Below, piece after piece: positions 9,509-17,856 of a DNA stretch of 60,952 nucleotides. The DNA comes from an uncultured Planctomycetaceae bacterium. Its GTDB lineage: Bacteria; Planctomycetota; Planctomycetia; Pirellulales; Pirellulaceae. The translations under genes were made by a program, and so were the position numbers. Within the stretch, counting starts at the first letter, position 1, and each line of letters begins with the position of its first letter. The stretch lies in NCBI GenBank assembly GCA_903927685.1, contig CAIYOB010000494.1, positions 1-60,952 on the forward strand, read 5' to 3'. The notes beneath the pieces are model-generated. The model did no database searches. It had not been told where the DNA came from and worked only from the letters and a program-made list of their open reading frames with translations.

Positions 9509-10750
9509 ATGGCAAGGCTAAATCAACCGGCCGGACTCGCTTCCCGACCATCCTCTGTCGCGCTCGGCGAACTGGCAATCGCCGCGGGGTTGGTGGGGCA
9601 GCCGTTGGCCCTGAACTTCCGAGATTTCCCGGCGATGATCTCGTGCGAACTATGGCGGTACTTTACCGAAGGCGTTGGTCTCGGACAGGTGCTCCGCGTT
9701 TGCACTCGCAAGGACCTCAAGGACCTGAACGAGATGCTGGCGGTCCTGCGGATCGTCATCGTTCAGACGGACAGTCTGTGTCGTGAGGTCTCGTGGGCGA
9801 TCCAGTTGGCCGATGCCTCGCAGCCGCGGCCAGCCGTCCTCCTTAGCTCGGCGGCGTACGCAGCCGAAGACGATCCCGGCGCAGTTCTCTCGGTCGTCTG
9901 CACCGAGCGCGAGACCGCGTCGGTTATCGACTGGCTCGCTGGCGGGACTTCGGTCGACGCCTGCGGCTGCGAACTGAATACGCCGACCAGCGTGCAATAC
10001 GATCCTCGGATCGAGGCGTTGTTCGCAAGGATGTCCGGACAACCAACTGATCGCCTTGCCAAACTTCGCCAGTTGCGGATTCTGCGATCCCTACTGGCCG
10101 GAGCCTGCGTCCTACGTTCGTCCCACCCGGAACACGAAGTTCCACCAACCGATGTCGTCGGCCTGCAGGACTACGAGTTGGTTCGGGCTCTTCTGTGTTC
10201 GCTCGTCGCCGAGACGTCGTCCGCAGCACAGGACCTTCTGGCGGACGACATGATAAACCGAGCCAATGTGTATCTGTCTATAAGCTACGCTCACAGCAAC
10301 AGCTTGACCGAGGCCGAGCTGGAGAGACTCGCCTACCTGGACAAGTACGGCGGGAATCCGTCACGACGGGAGCTCATTACCCGCCGAGAGCTGACTGATC
10401 TCGGCAACGTCCGGTCGGCAACCGTCATCCGCTTGGTCGAGCAACTCCAGCGATCCGATCGAGGCCGCAGCGAGTTTCTGCGGATGGGGATAGCCGGTCC
10501 ACCGGTGTCCGATCGCGTCTGGCGGCAGTCCTCCGCACGGGAATTGGCGCGCCGACTCCGCCCCTGGTCGCAAAAACAAGTGCGACTGCACTTCGATCGC
10601 CTGCGGCGGGATGGCTTGATCACGGCAGAACGCGACAGCTCCAACGGTCCGTGGCGTTTCGAGGTGCCGGAAGGGCTTGGCGATGCCTCTTCGCCATTCG
10701 CCGATCTCCCAACTGCCGAACAACTCGCCGCGGACAACGCGGCGGCTTAG
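9509..10750 (+). CDS. Unknown 413-aa protein with C-terminal winged-helix-like region
   Basis: I do not recognise the family. The C-terminal part (about residues 340-395, ARELARRLRPWSQKQVRLHF then DRLRRDGLI and a beta wing) reads like a winged helix, so DNA binding is likely. The N-terminal half is alpha/beta with no motif seen. ATG 9509 is supported by GAGAGGGGG 9 nt upstream. It is transcribed divergently from the ATPase, and a terminator-like hairpin follows its stop at 10777-10814. An element replication or regulatory role is inferred from context only. Confidence 0.65.
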   Translation: MARLNQPAGLASRPSSVALGELAIAAGLVGQPLALNFRDFPAMISCELWRYFTEGVGLGQVLRVCTRKDLKDLNEMLAVLRIVIVQTDSLCREVSWAIQLADASQPRPAVLLSSAAYAAEDDPGAVLSVVCTERETASVIDWLAGGTSVDACGCELNTPTSVQYDPRIEALFARMSGQPTDRLAKLRQLRILRSLLAGACVLRSSHPEHEVPPTDVVGLQDYELVRALLCSLVAETSSAAQDLLADDMINRANVYLSISYAHSNSLTEAELERLAYLDKYGGNPSRRELITRRELTDLGNVRSATVIRLVEQLQRSDRGRSEFLRMGIAGPPVSDRVWRQSSARELARRLRPWSQKQVRLHFDRLRRDGLITAERDSSNGPWRFEVPEGLGDASSPFADLPTAEQLAADNAAA

Positions 10751-10776
10751 CGTGGCCCCGACGAGGAGCGACCGGC

Positions 10777-10814
10777 CCGTCTGCCCTTGGCCTGCCCAGG
10801 TCGAGGGCAGACGG
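10777..10814 (+). terminator. Hairpin after the winged-helix gene
   Basis: The arms CCGTCTGCCCT (10777-10787) and AGGGCAGACGG (10804-10814) are a perfect 11-bp inverted repeat with a 16-nt loop, 26 nt after the stop codon. No T-tract follows, so it may act as an mRNA 3'-end stabiliser or a Rho-linked stop rather than a classical intrinsic terminator. Confidence 0.5.
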
Positions 10815-11006
10815 AAGTGTCCCACTGGCAGAGGATTACGTGCGGTTTGCCCGCTTTCCCACCCGCAGACACTGATGCCAATGCTAAATTTCGGCTTTTT
10901 TTCGGGCATATTATGTGACAGGGATCAGTTACATGTCCTGAGACACCGCTCGGCGCCACCTGAGGACGTAAGTCATCTCGCGACTCGCCCGCTTCTAACA
11001 CATTAA

Positions 11007-11095
11007 CCACGCCTTAGTGGTACATCGGCGCTCGGTGACTATCACCACCTCTTGAGAGCGATGACTCTCGGTTAGCTACGAGGGGCACGCGTGCC
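11007..11095. repeat. Cluster of four short palindromes
   Basis: Four units lie close together: CCAC-6-GTGG (11007-11020), GGTGA-CTA-TCACC (11034-11046), GAGAG-6-CTCTC (11054-11069) and the perfect 12-mer GGCACGCGTGCC (11084-11095). Each is short; the density is what is notable. Confidence 0.6.
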
Positions 11096-11354
11096 GCTGT
11101 TTCGACCGTCATTGCCAAACTGGATCGACCTCCGGGCGACCATCGCCGCCTCCCTCGTCTCTACGACGACTGCCGCGACGAGGCTGCCATCGCGTCTGCC
11201 GTCAGAACCGGCAGCGTCGCCCCTCACTGACGGCTACCCCCGGACAAACAACCACGAGTGCCTTCAATGATCCCCCGGTGCAACGAGATGCGACCATCTG
11301 CTTTCGTGATCAGTCGTCCCCGTACTGTTGACGCGCAGCGGATAAGCTAAAGAT

Positions 11355-11402
11355 CCGCGAAAAACGCGTCATAATCTATAGAGGGGAATGTTATTACCTG
11401 TA
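11355..11402 (+). repeat. Diverged direct repeat, copy 1
   Basis: It starts CCGCGAAAAACGCGTCATAA and ends TTACCTGTA. It shares with copy 2 a small CGCG-loop-CGCG stem, the GCGTCATAATCT block and a purine-rich, SD-like stretch before an ATG. Confidence 0.65.
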
Positions 11403-11582
11403 GTAGGGTATATGCAGAGACGTTCCCCGCCTTGCCCGTGGATTTGTCTTTCGACATACCGTTCCGCGCCGTAACGGAGACGCTGACGCAGGCATCGCCG
11501 TGCTTTCTTTTCATCTCGGCCTAGTGGTGTCACGCGCAAAAATCGCGCGCATGCTTTGCCAGGCACGGGACAAGGTAAATTC

Positions 11583-11631
11583 CCGCGAGAAATGCGTCAT
11601 AATCTTATGAAGGAGATGATTACCACCTGTA
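11583..11631 (+). repeat. Diverged direct repeat, copy 2
   Basis: It starts CCGCGAGAAATGCGTCATAA and ends ACCACCTGTA, 228 bp downstream of copy 1. An AAGGAG-ATG combination inside it opens only a 7-codon frame. Confidence 0.65.
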
Positions 11632-12067
11632 TTTGTTAGTTGACGCAGGTTATTGGCGTGCCCTGATCGGGTCCATCGGGATTTCCCTTCTCGGACGCAT
11701 AGTGACAACCATCGGGCCAGTGTATCAAACGCCACCTGCGCCGCCGAGCAGAAGCCGGTTCGCAACGGTGACTGTAACAGAGGGGCGTCCAGCACGTCGA
11801 AAGTGCCCCCAGCAGCAACGCCACGTGTCTTTGGCTTCCTACGCCGTCCAACCCCCGGGCGGGATGGGCCACGGGAAGGGCCGAGGCTTTGTTATCTTCG
11901 TACCGTCGATCCGCCGCCACGCATGCCCGGGTCCCCATTCGTGCTCACAGCATTCCCGCTCACGCATTCCCGCTCACGCCGATTTCGCCCCTTTGCAGGA
12001 CGTGGTACACTCTAGCTCCGATTTTCCCTCTTAACCTTCCACACACGCCGATCTTGGAGCGAATTGC

Positions 12068-13117
12068 GTGTGCCAACGACCTGTTCTTCCGGGCCTCATT
12101 TCCACAGCGATTCCCGATCAGTACCGGGGACACCCGCTGTTGCAGGGGATGCCGTTTTTCACCTTGCCCAACGCGTTGCTGGATGCGGTCGTGCAAAACG
12201 TGGGGCGTCAGCGATTCGATACCGACTTGCTCGACATGGAACGAGCCTTCTCCAACGCGCTCGGTGAATCCACCAGCAACGTGGGCTATTGGAGAGATGC
12301 CCCCGTCGAGAGCAGCCTCCTTCGCCCAATGGCCATGCAGTTCAGTGATCGTCAAATCGCCGATTTCGCTGCAGCGAACGGACTGACCGTCGCCGCAGTT
12401 CAGTGTTCACTCGCTGTCGGTGACGACCGCCTACAATGGACGGTTATCGCCCGACGTGGCTATTGCGGATGGCTGATGACCAACCGACAGTTTCTCGACG
12501 AACATGCGGCGATTTTCGGAAACTGGGCCGACGAAGTCCGGCGGCGTGGCATCCCTGCGATGGGGCCTGTGGTGCGTGACGTCAGCTCTTTCCCCGGCAA
12601 TGTTATGCGCGCAACCGCCTCGACCCGCGACTTCATCCAGGAGTTCGAGCAGTTCTTCATCCGTTGGCGACTCGAAGCGTTAACGGCGCCGTGGCTGCCG
12701 GCGCCACTCGCGCTCAAGCTGCCCGTGGTCGACCTGAGCCCTCTCGTGGGGCACATGCGTCATGGGGGAACGACTTTCTACCTGCCTGACATTCTTCCCA
12801 TTCCGAGCCGTGACGAGTTCCGCAACATTCTGGAAGAATCGTTGCGGCGTCGAAGGTCTGCTGATCATCTCGCCGAGTGGACAAGAATCGTGAGATCGGG
12901 CAATCCGGCACGAAACCAGATCCACCGCTATTCTCGGATCTTCGAGATTCAGCACTACATGCGAGCGATCTACGGCCGACATTCCCAAGCGATGTACCGC
13001 AAGCAATCGTCGCTCGTCATGGCGCTGGCTTCATTCCTGGACGTCAATGAAGCCACCATCAAGAACGACCTCCAGCACATTGGCCGTAGGCTTGGCAGCG
13101 ACTGGTATCTGCATTGA
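12068..13117 (+). CDS. Unknown 349-aa element protein
   Basis: I recognise no family. The start is GTG 12068, preceded by TTGGAG at about 10 nt; no better in-frame start was seen. The protein is soluble with no signal peptide. The C-terminal 70 residues (RNQIHRYSRIFEIQHYMRAI and following) are basic and helical, and the segment SFLDVNEATIKNDLQHIGRR resembles a helix-turn-helix. It lies in the same direction as, and 153 bp upstream of, the excisionase-like gene, so it may be part of the element's integration or regulation module. Confidence 0.6.
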   Translation: MCQRPVLPGLISTAIPDQYRGHPLLQGMPFFTLPNALLDAVVQNVGRQRFDTDLLDMERAFSNALGESTSNVGYWRDAPVESSLLRPMAMQFSDRQIADFAAANGLTVAAVQCSLAVGDDRLQWTVIARRGYCGWLMTNRQFLDEHAAIFGNWADEVRRRGIPAMGPVVRDVSSFPGNVMRATASTRDFIQEFEQFFIRWRLEALTAPWLPAPLALKLPVVDLSPLVGHMRHGGTTFYLPDILPIPSRDEFRNILEESLRRRRSADHLAEWTRIVRSGNPARNQIHRYSRIFEIQHYMRAIYGRHSQAMYRKQSSLVMALASFLDVNEATIKNDLQHIGRRLGSDWYLH

Positions 13118-13270
13118 CCGACGTCGGACCTCCTTCTGCTAAAGTGCTTCCAACTGCTTTTTCTTTTTCTGCTGCGCCGAATCTGATCTCCTTGTTGCAG
13201 GCTGAGGAATCACGGCCGAGTCTGATTTTGGCCGTCCCCGCTCAGCCGAGCAAGCAAGGACGGCCTCGAA

Positions 13271-13621
13271 GTGTCGGACGGAACAACGCGGCAAACACTC
13301 ACGATCAAAGAACTCGAAAGGCTGAGCGGCCTTTCCGTGAGCACGCTGCGCCGTCGCATCGCTGACGGCTCGCTCCCAGTCATTCAACCGGGTGGTCAGC
13401 GGACTCGGATGGCCTTTCTTCCGAATGTGCTGGAACTTCTCTCGCAGCCTTGCCGGCGGATTCCCGCGCCGGCATCTGCGGCGACTCCAGAACAGCCGGC
13501 ACCCGCCCAAGACAAGGCCGAGAAACCGAACCCCGAGCCTGACAAACCGATCCCCGGGCGCCGTCCGAAGTGGCGCGAGCGGGAACTGCGCACCGCCGCC
13601 AACCCCGGAAAACCGAAATAA
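13271..13621 (+). CDS. Excisionase-like helix-turn-helix protein
   Basis: This 116-aa protein has an N-terminal MerR/excisionase-type HTH (LTIKELERLSGLSVSTLRRR at about residues 10-29, followed by IADGSLPVIQPGG). The C-terminal tail is rich in Pro, Ala and Lys. The start is GTG 13271 after AAGGA. It lies 12 bp upstream of the integrase gene. In phages and integrative elements, small HTH proteins of this type beside a tyrosine recombinase set the direction of recombination; that role is inferred here. Confidence 0.75.
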   Translation: MSDGTTRQTLTIKELERLSGLSVSTLRRRIADGSLPVIQPGGQRTRMAFLPNVLELLSQPCRRIPAPASAATPEQPAPAQDKAEKPNPEPDKPIPGRRPKWRERELRTAANPGKPK

Positions 13622-13633
13622 GAGATAACACTC

Positions 13634-14857
13634 ATGCCAAGACCCCGAAAAAACGAGAAAATCCACTGTGCCAACTTCGTCTGGACGCTACTCCTTCGGA
13701 GCGGTGTCTGGACTGCAGACGGACGGTCAAACACGCCCAACGCCGGGCGCCATTCCTTAGGTACCCGGAGCAAGGAGGAAGCCCTACAGCTACTTCCTGA
13801 ATTGGATCGGCAGCGTGCCGAGGAGTTGGGCCTGATCCCGCGTTCGGCACGAGTCGACTCGGCAGCCACTCCGTTGCCGCTCGCGGAAGGCCGAAAGCTG
13901 TACGAGCAGCACGCAGCTCGCCCCCGAGTCACGGGAGGTGTCCGTAAGTCGACACAGAAAAAGTACAGGTCCGTGTTCGACAAATTCCTGCCGTTTGCGA
14001 TCAGTAGTGGCGTGACAACTTGGAACGGCGTGACCGCAGAATTGCTTAACGCCTACGTGGCGCACTTGGAGGAAAAGGGCTACGCCCATAAGACACTATC
14101 CAACGAATTGGTCACGCTCAAGCAGACGGTTAAGTGGCTCATCAAGCAAGGACACCTCCGGGAGATGAAGCCGATTGAACTGAGCATTCGCAAGGCCGAA
14201 GGTGTTCGGGCCTACTGCTACCGCGGCGCGGAAGTGCGGGCGATGATTGAGCATTGCCGAGCGAACGAGGGCCTGCACTGGCTGGCCAACGTGATCATTG
14301 CGTTGGCCTGCACGGGCCTGCGTATCGCCGAACTGGTATCGTTGCGTTGGTCGGACCTGGACTTCGAAAACGCCCGCCTGACGTTGACCGACGAGACGGG
14401 GCGTCCTGCTACCGAAGGGCGTAAACGGCGGGAGCTGAAGAGCGGTCGGAGCCGGTCCTTTCCCATTCATCCGGACCTGCTCAAAGTCCTGCAGGGGATG
14501 CCGCACGTCGACGCTTACGTATTCCACGGGCCGCGCGGCGGTCGGCTGAAGCCCGACACCGTGCGGCGGATTCTGATTCGCGAAGTCATCGAGCCACTCG
14601 CAGAACGGTTCCCCACGCCGAGTGGGGAGAAAGGATTCCGGGACGGCCGTCTGCACAGCTTTCGTCACTGTTTCTGCAGCACGTGCGCGAACCGCGGTGT
14701 GCCTGAACGCATGGTGATGGAATGGCTGGGGCACGCGGACAGCGAGATGGTGCGCCACTATTATCACTTACACGACGAGGAGGCCCGTCGGCGAATGGCC
14801 GGACTGGATTTTCTCGGCGGCGCCGGCGGATGTTCCGCCGACGATGTTCCTCAGTAG
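13634..14857 (+). CDS. Tyrosine recombinase / integrase
   Basis: This 407-aa phage-integrase-family protein has a SAM-like core-binding domain (about residues 108-200, STQKKYRSVFDKFLPFAI) and a catalytic domain (about 215-390). The catalytic set is visible: Arg230 in TGLRIAEL, the Lys of ELKSGRSRSF, HSFRH, GHAD, and Tyr376/377 in RHYYHL. ATG 13634 lies 12 bp after the excisionase-like gene, so the two are probably co-transcribed. The gene points toward tRNA-Ser about 165 bp away, the usual arrangement for an element integrated at a tRNA 3' end. Confidence 0.92.
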   Translation: MPRPRKNEKIHCANFVWTLLLRSGVWTADGRSNTPNAGRHSLGTRSKEEALQLLPELDRQRAEELGLIPRSARVDSAATPLPLAEGRKLYEQHAARPRVTGGVRKSTQKKYRSVFDKFLPFAISSGVTTWNGVTAELLNAYVAHLEEKGYAHKTLSNELVTLKQTVKWLIKQGHLREMKPIELSIRKAEGVRAYCYRGAEVRAMIEHCRANEGLHWLANVIIALACTGLRIAELVSLRWSDLDFENARLTLTDETGRPATEGRKRRELKSGRSRSFPIHPDLLKVLQGMPHVDAYVFHGPRGGRLKPDTVRRILIREVIEPLAERFPTPSGEKGFRDGRLHSFRHCFCSTCANRGVPERMVMEWLGHADSEMVRHYYHLHDEEARRRMAGLDFLGGAGGCSADDVPQ

Positions 14858-14925
14858 GTTGTTTTCCAGAAAGGGAGGTTGTCGAGCCAGCACTTGCTGG
14901 CGTTCGTGACGCTTGGCGGCACGGG

Positions 14926-14962
14926 GATTGACACAATGTTGTCACAACGGGATGTGTCAATC
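14926..14962. repeat. 10-bp inverted repeat between integrase and tRNA
   Basis: GATTGACACA (14926-14935) and TGTGTCAATC (14953-14962) are perfect inverted copies around a 17-bp centre that itself contains the palindrome GTTGTCACAAC. TTGACACAA and TTGTCACAA also form an imperfect direct repeat. The position next to an integrase suggests a recombinase or excisionase binding site; this is inference. Confidence 0.55.
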
Positions 14963-15008
14963 AAAAACGCCGCCGCAAGCTCTTGTCAAACAAGCACTTG
15001 CGACGGCG
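14963..15008 (-). terminator. Intrinsic terminator downstream of tRNA-Ser
   Basis: On the minus strand, 18-nt arms (15008-14991 and 14985-14968, 15 of 18 paired) close a 5-nt loop and are followed at once by TTTTT (14967-14963). It starts 14 nt past the tRNA 3' end. Confidence 0.8.
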
Positions 15009-15021
15009 CTGTCGAGTGAGG

Positions 15022-15104
15022 CGGAGGGCACGGGAGTCGAACCCGCAACCCCTTACGGGGCACCTGTACTCCAAACAGGCCGCTAGCCAATTCGCTTACC
15101 CTCC
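15022..15104 (-). tRNA. tRNA-Ser(GGA)
   Basis: The minus strand folds as a class II tRNA. The acceptor arms are GGAGGGT and GCCCTCC, the anticodon arm CCTGT-TTGGAGT-ACAGG (anticodon GGA), the long variable arm has a CCCC/GGGG stem, and the T-arm is GCGGG-TTCGACT-CCCGT with discriminator G. The 3' CCA is not encoded. The 3' end faces the integrase gene. Confidence 0.93.
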
Positions 15105-15386
15105 GGACCGGCAGGAGAGCTTGGCTCCCCTGCCGCCCTAGTTTACGCAACGCTTGCCGTTCGGTCAATTGAGGGTCTGGGCAGCGTTACTGGGCCAATT
15201 CATCCTTAATTCACCGCTGCCGTCGGTTGTGAGGCACTGGCGTGTGACCTATACTTGGGCGTAACACCGTATGCGAGACACACCGCTATGCGAGCCAACC
15301 CCTCCCTCCGCGCAGCGTTCGATCATGTCCACTCACCCCGGATGCGTTCCCGGCCTCCACGGACTGGTCTAGTTCCGCTTCGCAGA

Positions 15387-16757
15387 ATGATTAACCGGGC
15401 TCTCCGCTGGTGCTGCGTAGTGATCGCTTGGGCGGCAACGGCCGCGGCTCAGCCACCCGGGCCGGGGCCCTCGAGCCCCGCCAGTATCCCGCCGCGAGTC
15501 CCCGGCTTTGGGCCGCTGCAGGGCCAGCGGGCCGTGCCCGGCTTTGGCGTCGACACCCTGCCCCAAGTCACGATCACGCCGGAGGACTTGGCCCGGGCGG
15601 ACGAACGCATGCAACGGTACGACACGAACCACGATGGCTACGTCGACCGCAATGAAGCGAACAACGGCCGCTGGTATGACGAGCCTTTTCAGTTCGACAC
15701 CGACCGTGACGGCCGCCTGAGCCGCCTGGAACTGGGACGCCGTTACGCCCTGCGGCGGTTCGGCGATCCGGGAGGAATGCGCGGACCGCCGTTTGGCCAA
15801 GGCGGACCGCCGGGGCCCAACCCGTCCCAGGACGAACAGCAGCGGCGGGAACGGGAACGGCGGGCGATGGAAGAGGCCGCGCGGACGCGGGGAGGCCCGG
15901 GAGGGACGCGGGAAAGCTGGCACTTGGCCGAGACTCTGATGGTCCGCCATGACGCCGACCGCGACGGATTCCTGGACGCCCTCGAACGCCGCAGTTCGGG
16001 GGTTGCGGCCGCGGCAGACACCGACCGCGATCAGCGCATCAACCGGCCGGAACTGGCCGTCTGGCTGGCGGAACAGGAAGCGAGCCAGGGCCGCGCGGGG
16101 GCTCCGGAACTGCCCGTCTGGTTTGTCGAAAAGGACCGGAACAGCGACGGCCAAGTGCAGATGTCCGAGTTCGCCGACGAGTGGTCCGACGAGCGGCTGG
16201 ACGAATTCGTCGCGTTGGACGCGAACAACGACGGGATTATCGTTCCGGAGGAGTGCCTGCGGGCGCTCAGTCGCTTGCAGCAAGAGCATTCGAATCAGCG
16301 GTTTCAATTGATTCCGACCCGTGGCGTCGTCCGTTCGGAGATCGATGTGGCGGACAAGTCCCTGATCGCCGACGTGGACGTCCAGTTGCAGATTACGCAC
16401 ACGCACGACGACCACGTGAACGTGTTCTTGCTTGGGCCGCTGGGACAGCGCGTCGAACTGTTCACGAATATCGGCGGCCAGGATGACCACTTCGACAACA
16501 CGATCCTGGACGAGGAGTCGCCCAAGTCCATCATGCGCGCGGCGCCGCCGTTCTCCGGGAGGTACCAGACGGAGGAGGCGAGTCGCGGCGGAAAAGGCCT
16601 GCGGCAACTGTACGGCCAGAGTATGGCAGGGACCTGGACGCTGCTCGTCGAGGCCAACAGCGACCGGATCGGCGTGCTGCATGGGTGGTCCTTGATCTTC
16701 CGCCGCGTCGAAGAGAATCCCGAGCCGGGGCAAGGGCCGGAAAAGGAATTCGACTGA
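15387..16757 (+). CDS. Secreted EF-hand protein with C-terminal P-domain-like fold
   Basis: The start was set at ATG 15387 because it opens a signal peptide (MINRALRWCCVVIAWAATAA); a frame from a TTG at 15255 adds an implausible leader. The mature protein has a Pro-rich linker, then EF-hand-type Ca loops (DTNHDGYVDRNE, DTDRDGRLSRLE, DADRDGFLDALE, DTDRDQRINRPE, DRNSDGQVQMSE, DANNDGIIVPEE). It ends in a proprotein-convertase P-domain-like region (about the last 140 residues, with GTWTLLVEANSDRIGVLHGW). Role unknown; probably a periplasmic or extracellular Ca-binding protein. Confidence 0.8.
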   Translation: MINRALRWCCVVIAWAATAAAQPPGPGPSSPASIPPRVPGFGPLQGQRAVPGFGVDTLPQVTITPEDLARADERMQRYDTNHDGYVDRNEANNGRWYDEPFQFDTDRDGRLSRLELGRRYALRRFGDPGGMRGPPFGQGGPPGPNPSQDEQQRRERERRAMEEAARTRGGPGGTRESWHLAETLMVRHDADRDGFLDALERRSSGVAAAADTDRDQRINRPELAVWLAEQEASQGRAGAPELPVWFVEKDRNSDGQVQMSEFADEWSDERLDEFVALDANNDGIIVPEECLRALSRLQQEHSNQRFQLIPTRGVVRSEIDVADKSLIADVDVQLQITHTHDDHVNVFLLGPLGQRVELFTNIGGQDDHFDNTILDEESPKSIMRAAPPFSGRYQTEEASRGGKGLRQLYGQSMAGTWTLLVEANSDRIGVLHGWSLIFRRVEENPEPGQGPEKEFD

Positions 16758-16795
16758 GCGATCCAGCGGCATCCTCCGGCCTCGGAGAGGCGGGG

Positions 16796-17833
16796 CTACG
16801 TGGGGGCGGTTGGTGGTGGTTCCGTCCGCCACGCGTCGCGGATCCGTTGCCAGGTCGCCCGGGCGGCCGCGGTGTTCCGCTCCATCGTCAGCGGCGTTGG
16901 ATCGGCCCCTCCGCAGGGATAGACCGGCGCGCGGTAGGCGGGATAGGCTTCCGTCCGCAGGTTGGCCAGCATCTGATGGCCCCCGCGGCGATCGCGTTCG
17001 GCCCGCAGCGCGGCCAGATCGATCGGGCCGACGACGATCTTCTCCCCGGGCCCCGGGTCGGCCTGAGCCAGCAGGCGGCCGTCAAAGTCGATGAGCATGC
17101 TGCCGCCCGGCCAGCTGAAGGGCGGATAGTGCTGCAAGCTGGCCCCCTGGTTCGCGGCCACGACGTACGCCATATTCTCGATCGCGCGCATGCGGTTGGT
17201 CAGCGTCCACCAGTCCAACGGCGGCGTGGCGCCCCAGGGGTCCATGTAGGCCGAGACGCGCACCAACACCTCGGCGCCGGCCAGCGCCAACTGGCGAATC
17301 GCCTCGGGAAACAGCCAGTCGTAGCAGATCGCGGCGCCGATCCGCCCGATCTCCGTGTCGGCCACGGGGAACAGCGGTTGGTCGTAGCCGCGCAAGTCAT
17401 GCGGGCTGGTATGCAGTTCCCAGGGTGTCCAGGTATGGACTTTGCGGTACTTCGACACAATGCCTTCCGGACCGATCAGGCAGGTGGTGTTGAAGACGTG
17501 GCCCGGCCAGCGCGGATCGGACTCCAGAAAGGTGCCCGTCTGAATATAGACGCCCAGGTGCCTGGCCTTGGCGATGTATCGGTCCGTGTGCTCGTTGGGG
17601 ATCGGCACCGCCAGCCGGTCCAGCAGGTGCTCGACGGTCTGGTAGATCGGCGCGGCGTGCGCGAACTCGGGGAAGACCACCAGCCGTACGTCGAACAGCG
17701 GCTTGTAGCCAGCGACCGCGTACTCGACCAGGTCCAGCATGTGCTTGACCCGCGGGCCGATCTCCTCCCGGTGCTTGGGGTTGGGCAGATCCAGCTGGCA
17801 GGCGGCGGCGTAGTAACGCGGCGGGGATGTCAT
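16796..17833 (-). CDS. Nitrilase-superfamily carbon-nitrogen hydrolase
   Basis: The catalytic triad of the nitrilase superfamily is visible: Glu in VVFPEFAH, Lys in YRKVHTW and Cys in AICYDWLFPE. At 345 aa it is within the family range for amidases and carbamoylases; the substrate cannot be read from sequence. The start was set at ATG 17833 (GAAGG 10 nt upstream). A GTG at 17860 would overlap the ketosynthase stop by four bases and is the alternative. It is the second gene of a two-gene minus-strand unit with the ketosynthase. Confidence 0.85.
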   Translation of the reverse strand: MTSPPRYYAAACQLDLPNPKHREEIGPRVKHMLDLVEYAVAGYKPLFDVRLVVFPEFAHAAPIYQTVEHLLDRLAVPIPNEHTDRYIAKARHLGVYIQTGTFLESDPRWPGHVFNTTCLIGPEGIVSKYRKVHTWTPWELHTSPHDLRGYDQPLFPVADTEIGRIGAAICYDWLFPEAIRQLALAGAEVLVRVSAYMDPWGATPPLDWWTLTNRMRAIENMAYVVAANQGASLQHYPPFSWPGGSMLIDFDGRLLAQADPGPGEKIVVGPIDLAALRAERDRRGGHQMLANLRTEAYPAYRAPVYPCGGADPTPLTMERNTAAARATWQRIRDAWRTEPPPTAPT

Positions 17834-17856
17834 GGCAGTGCCTTCACGCAGCCGGC

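Larger units (their letters stand above)
10815..12067. other. 1.25-kb non-coding region inside the element
   Basis: No convincing gene was found on either strand. The region contains a cluster of small perfect palindromes (11007-11095) and a diverged pair of about 49-bp direct repeats (11355-11402 and 11583-11631). Base composition is more mixed than in the flanking genes, with AT-rich patches near 10885-10915 and 11340-11415. A 28-codon frame (ATG 11389, preceded by GAGGGGA) starts inside the first direct repeat. Possible roles are a replication or transfer origin, an untranslated RNA or a decayed gene. Confidence 0.6.

Noticed and set aside
9288..9521. Possible 77-codon gene upstream of the winged-helix gene
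   Set aside because: It starts only at TTG, is built largely from the inverted repeat at 9337-9408, and runs into the start of the next gene.
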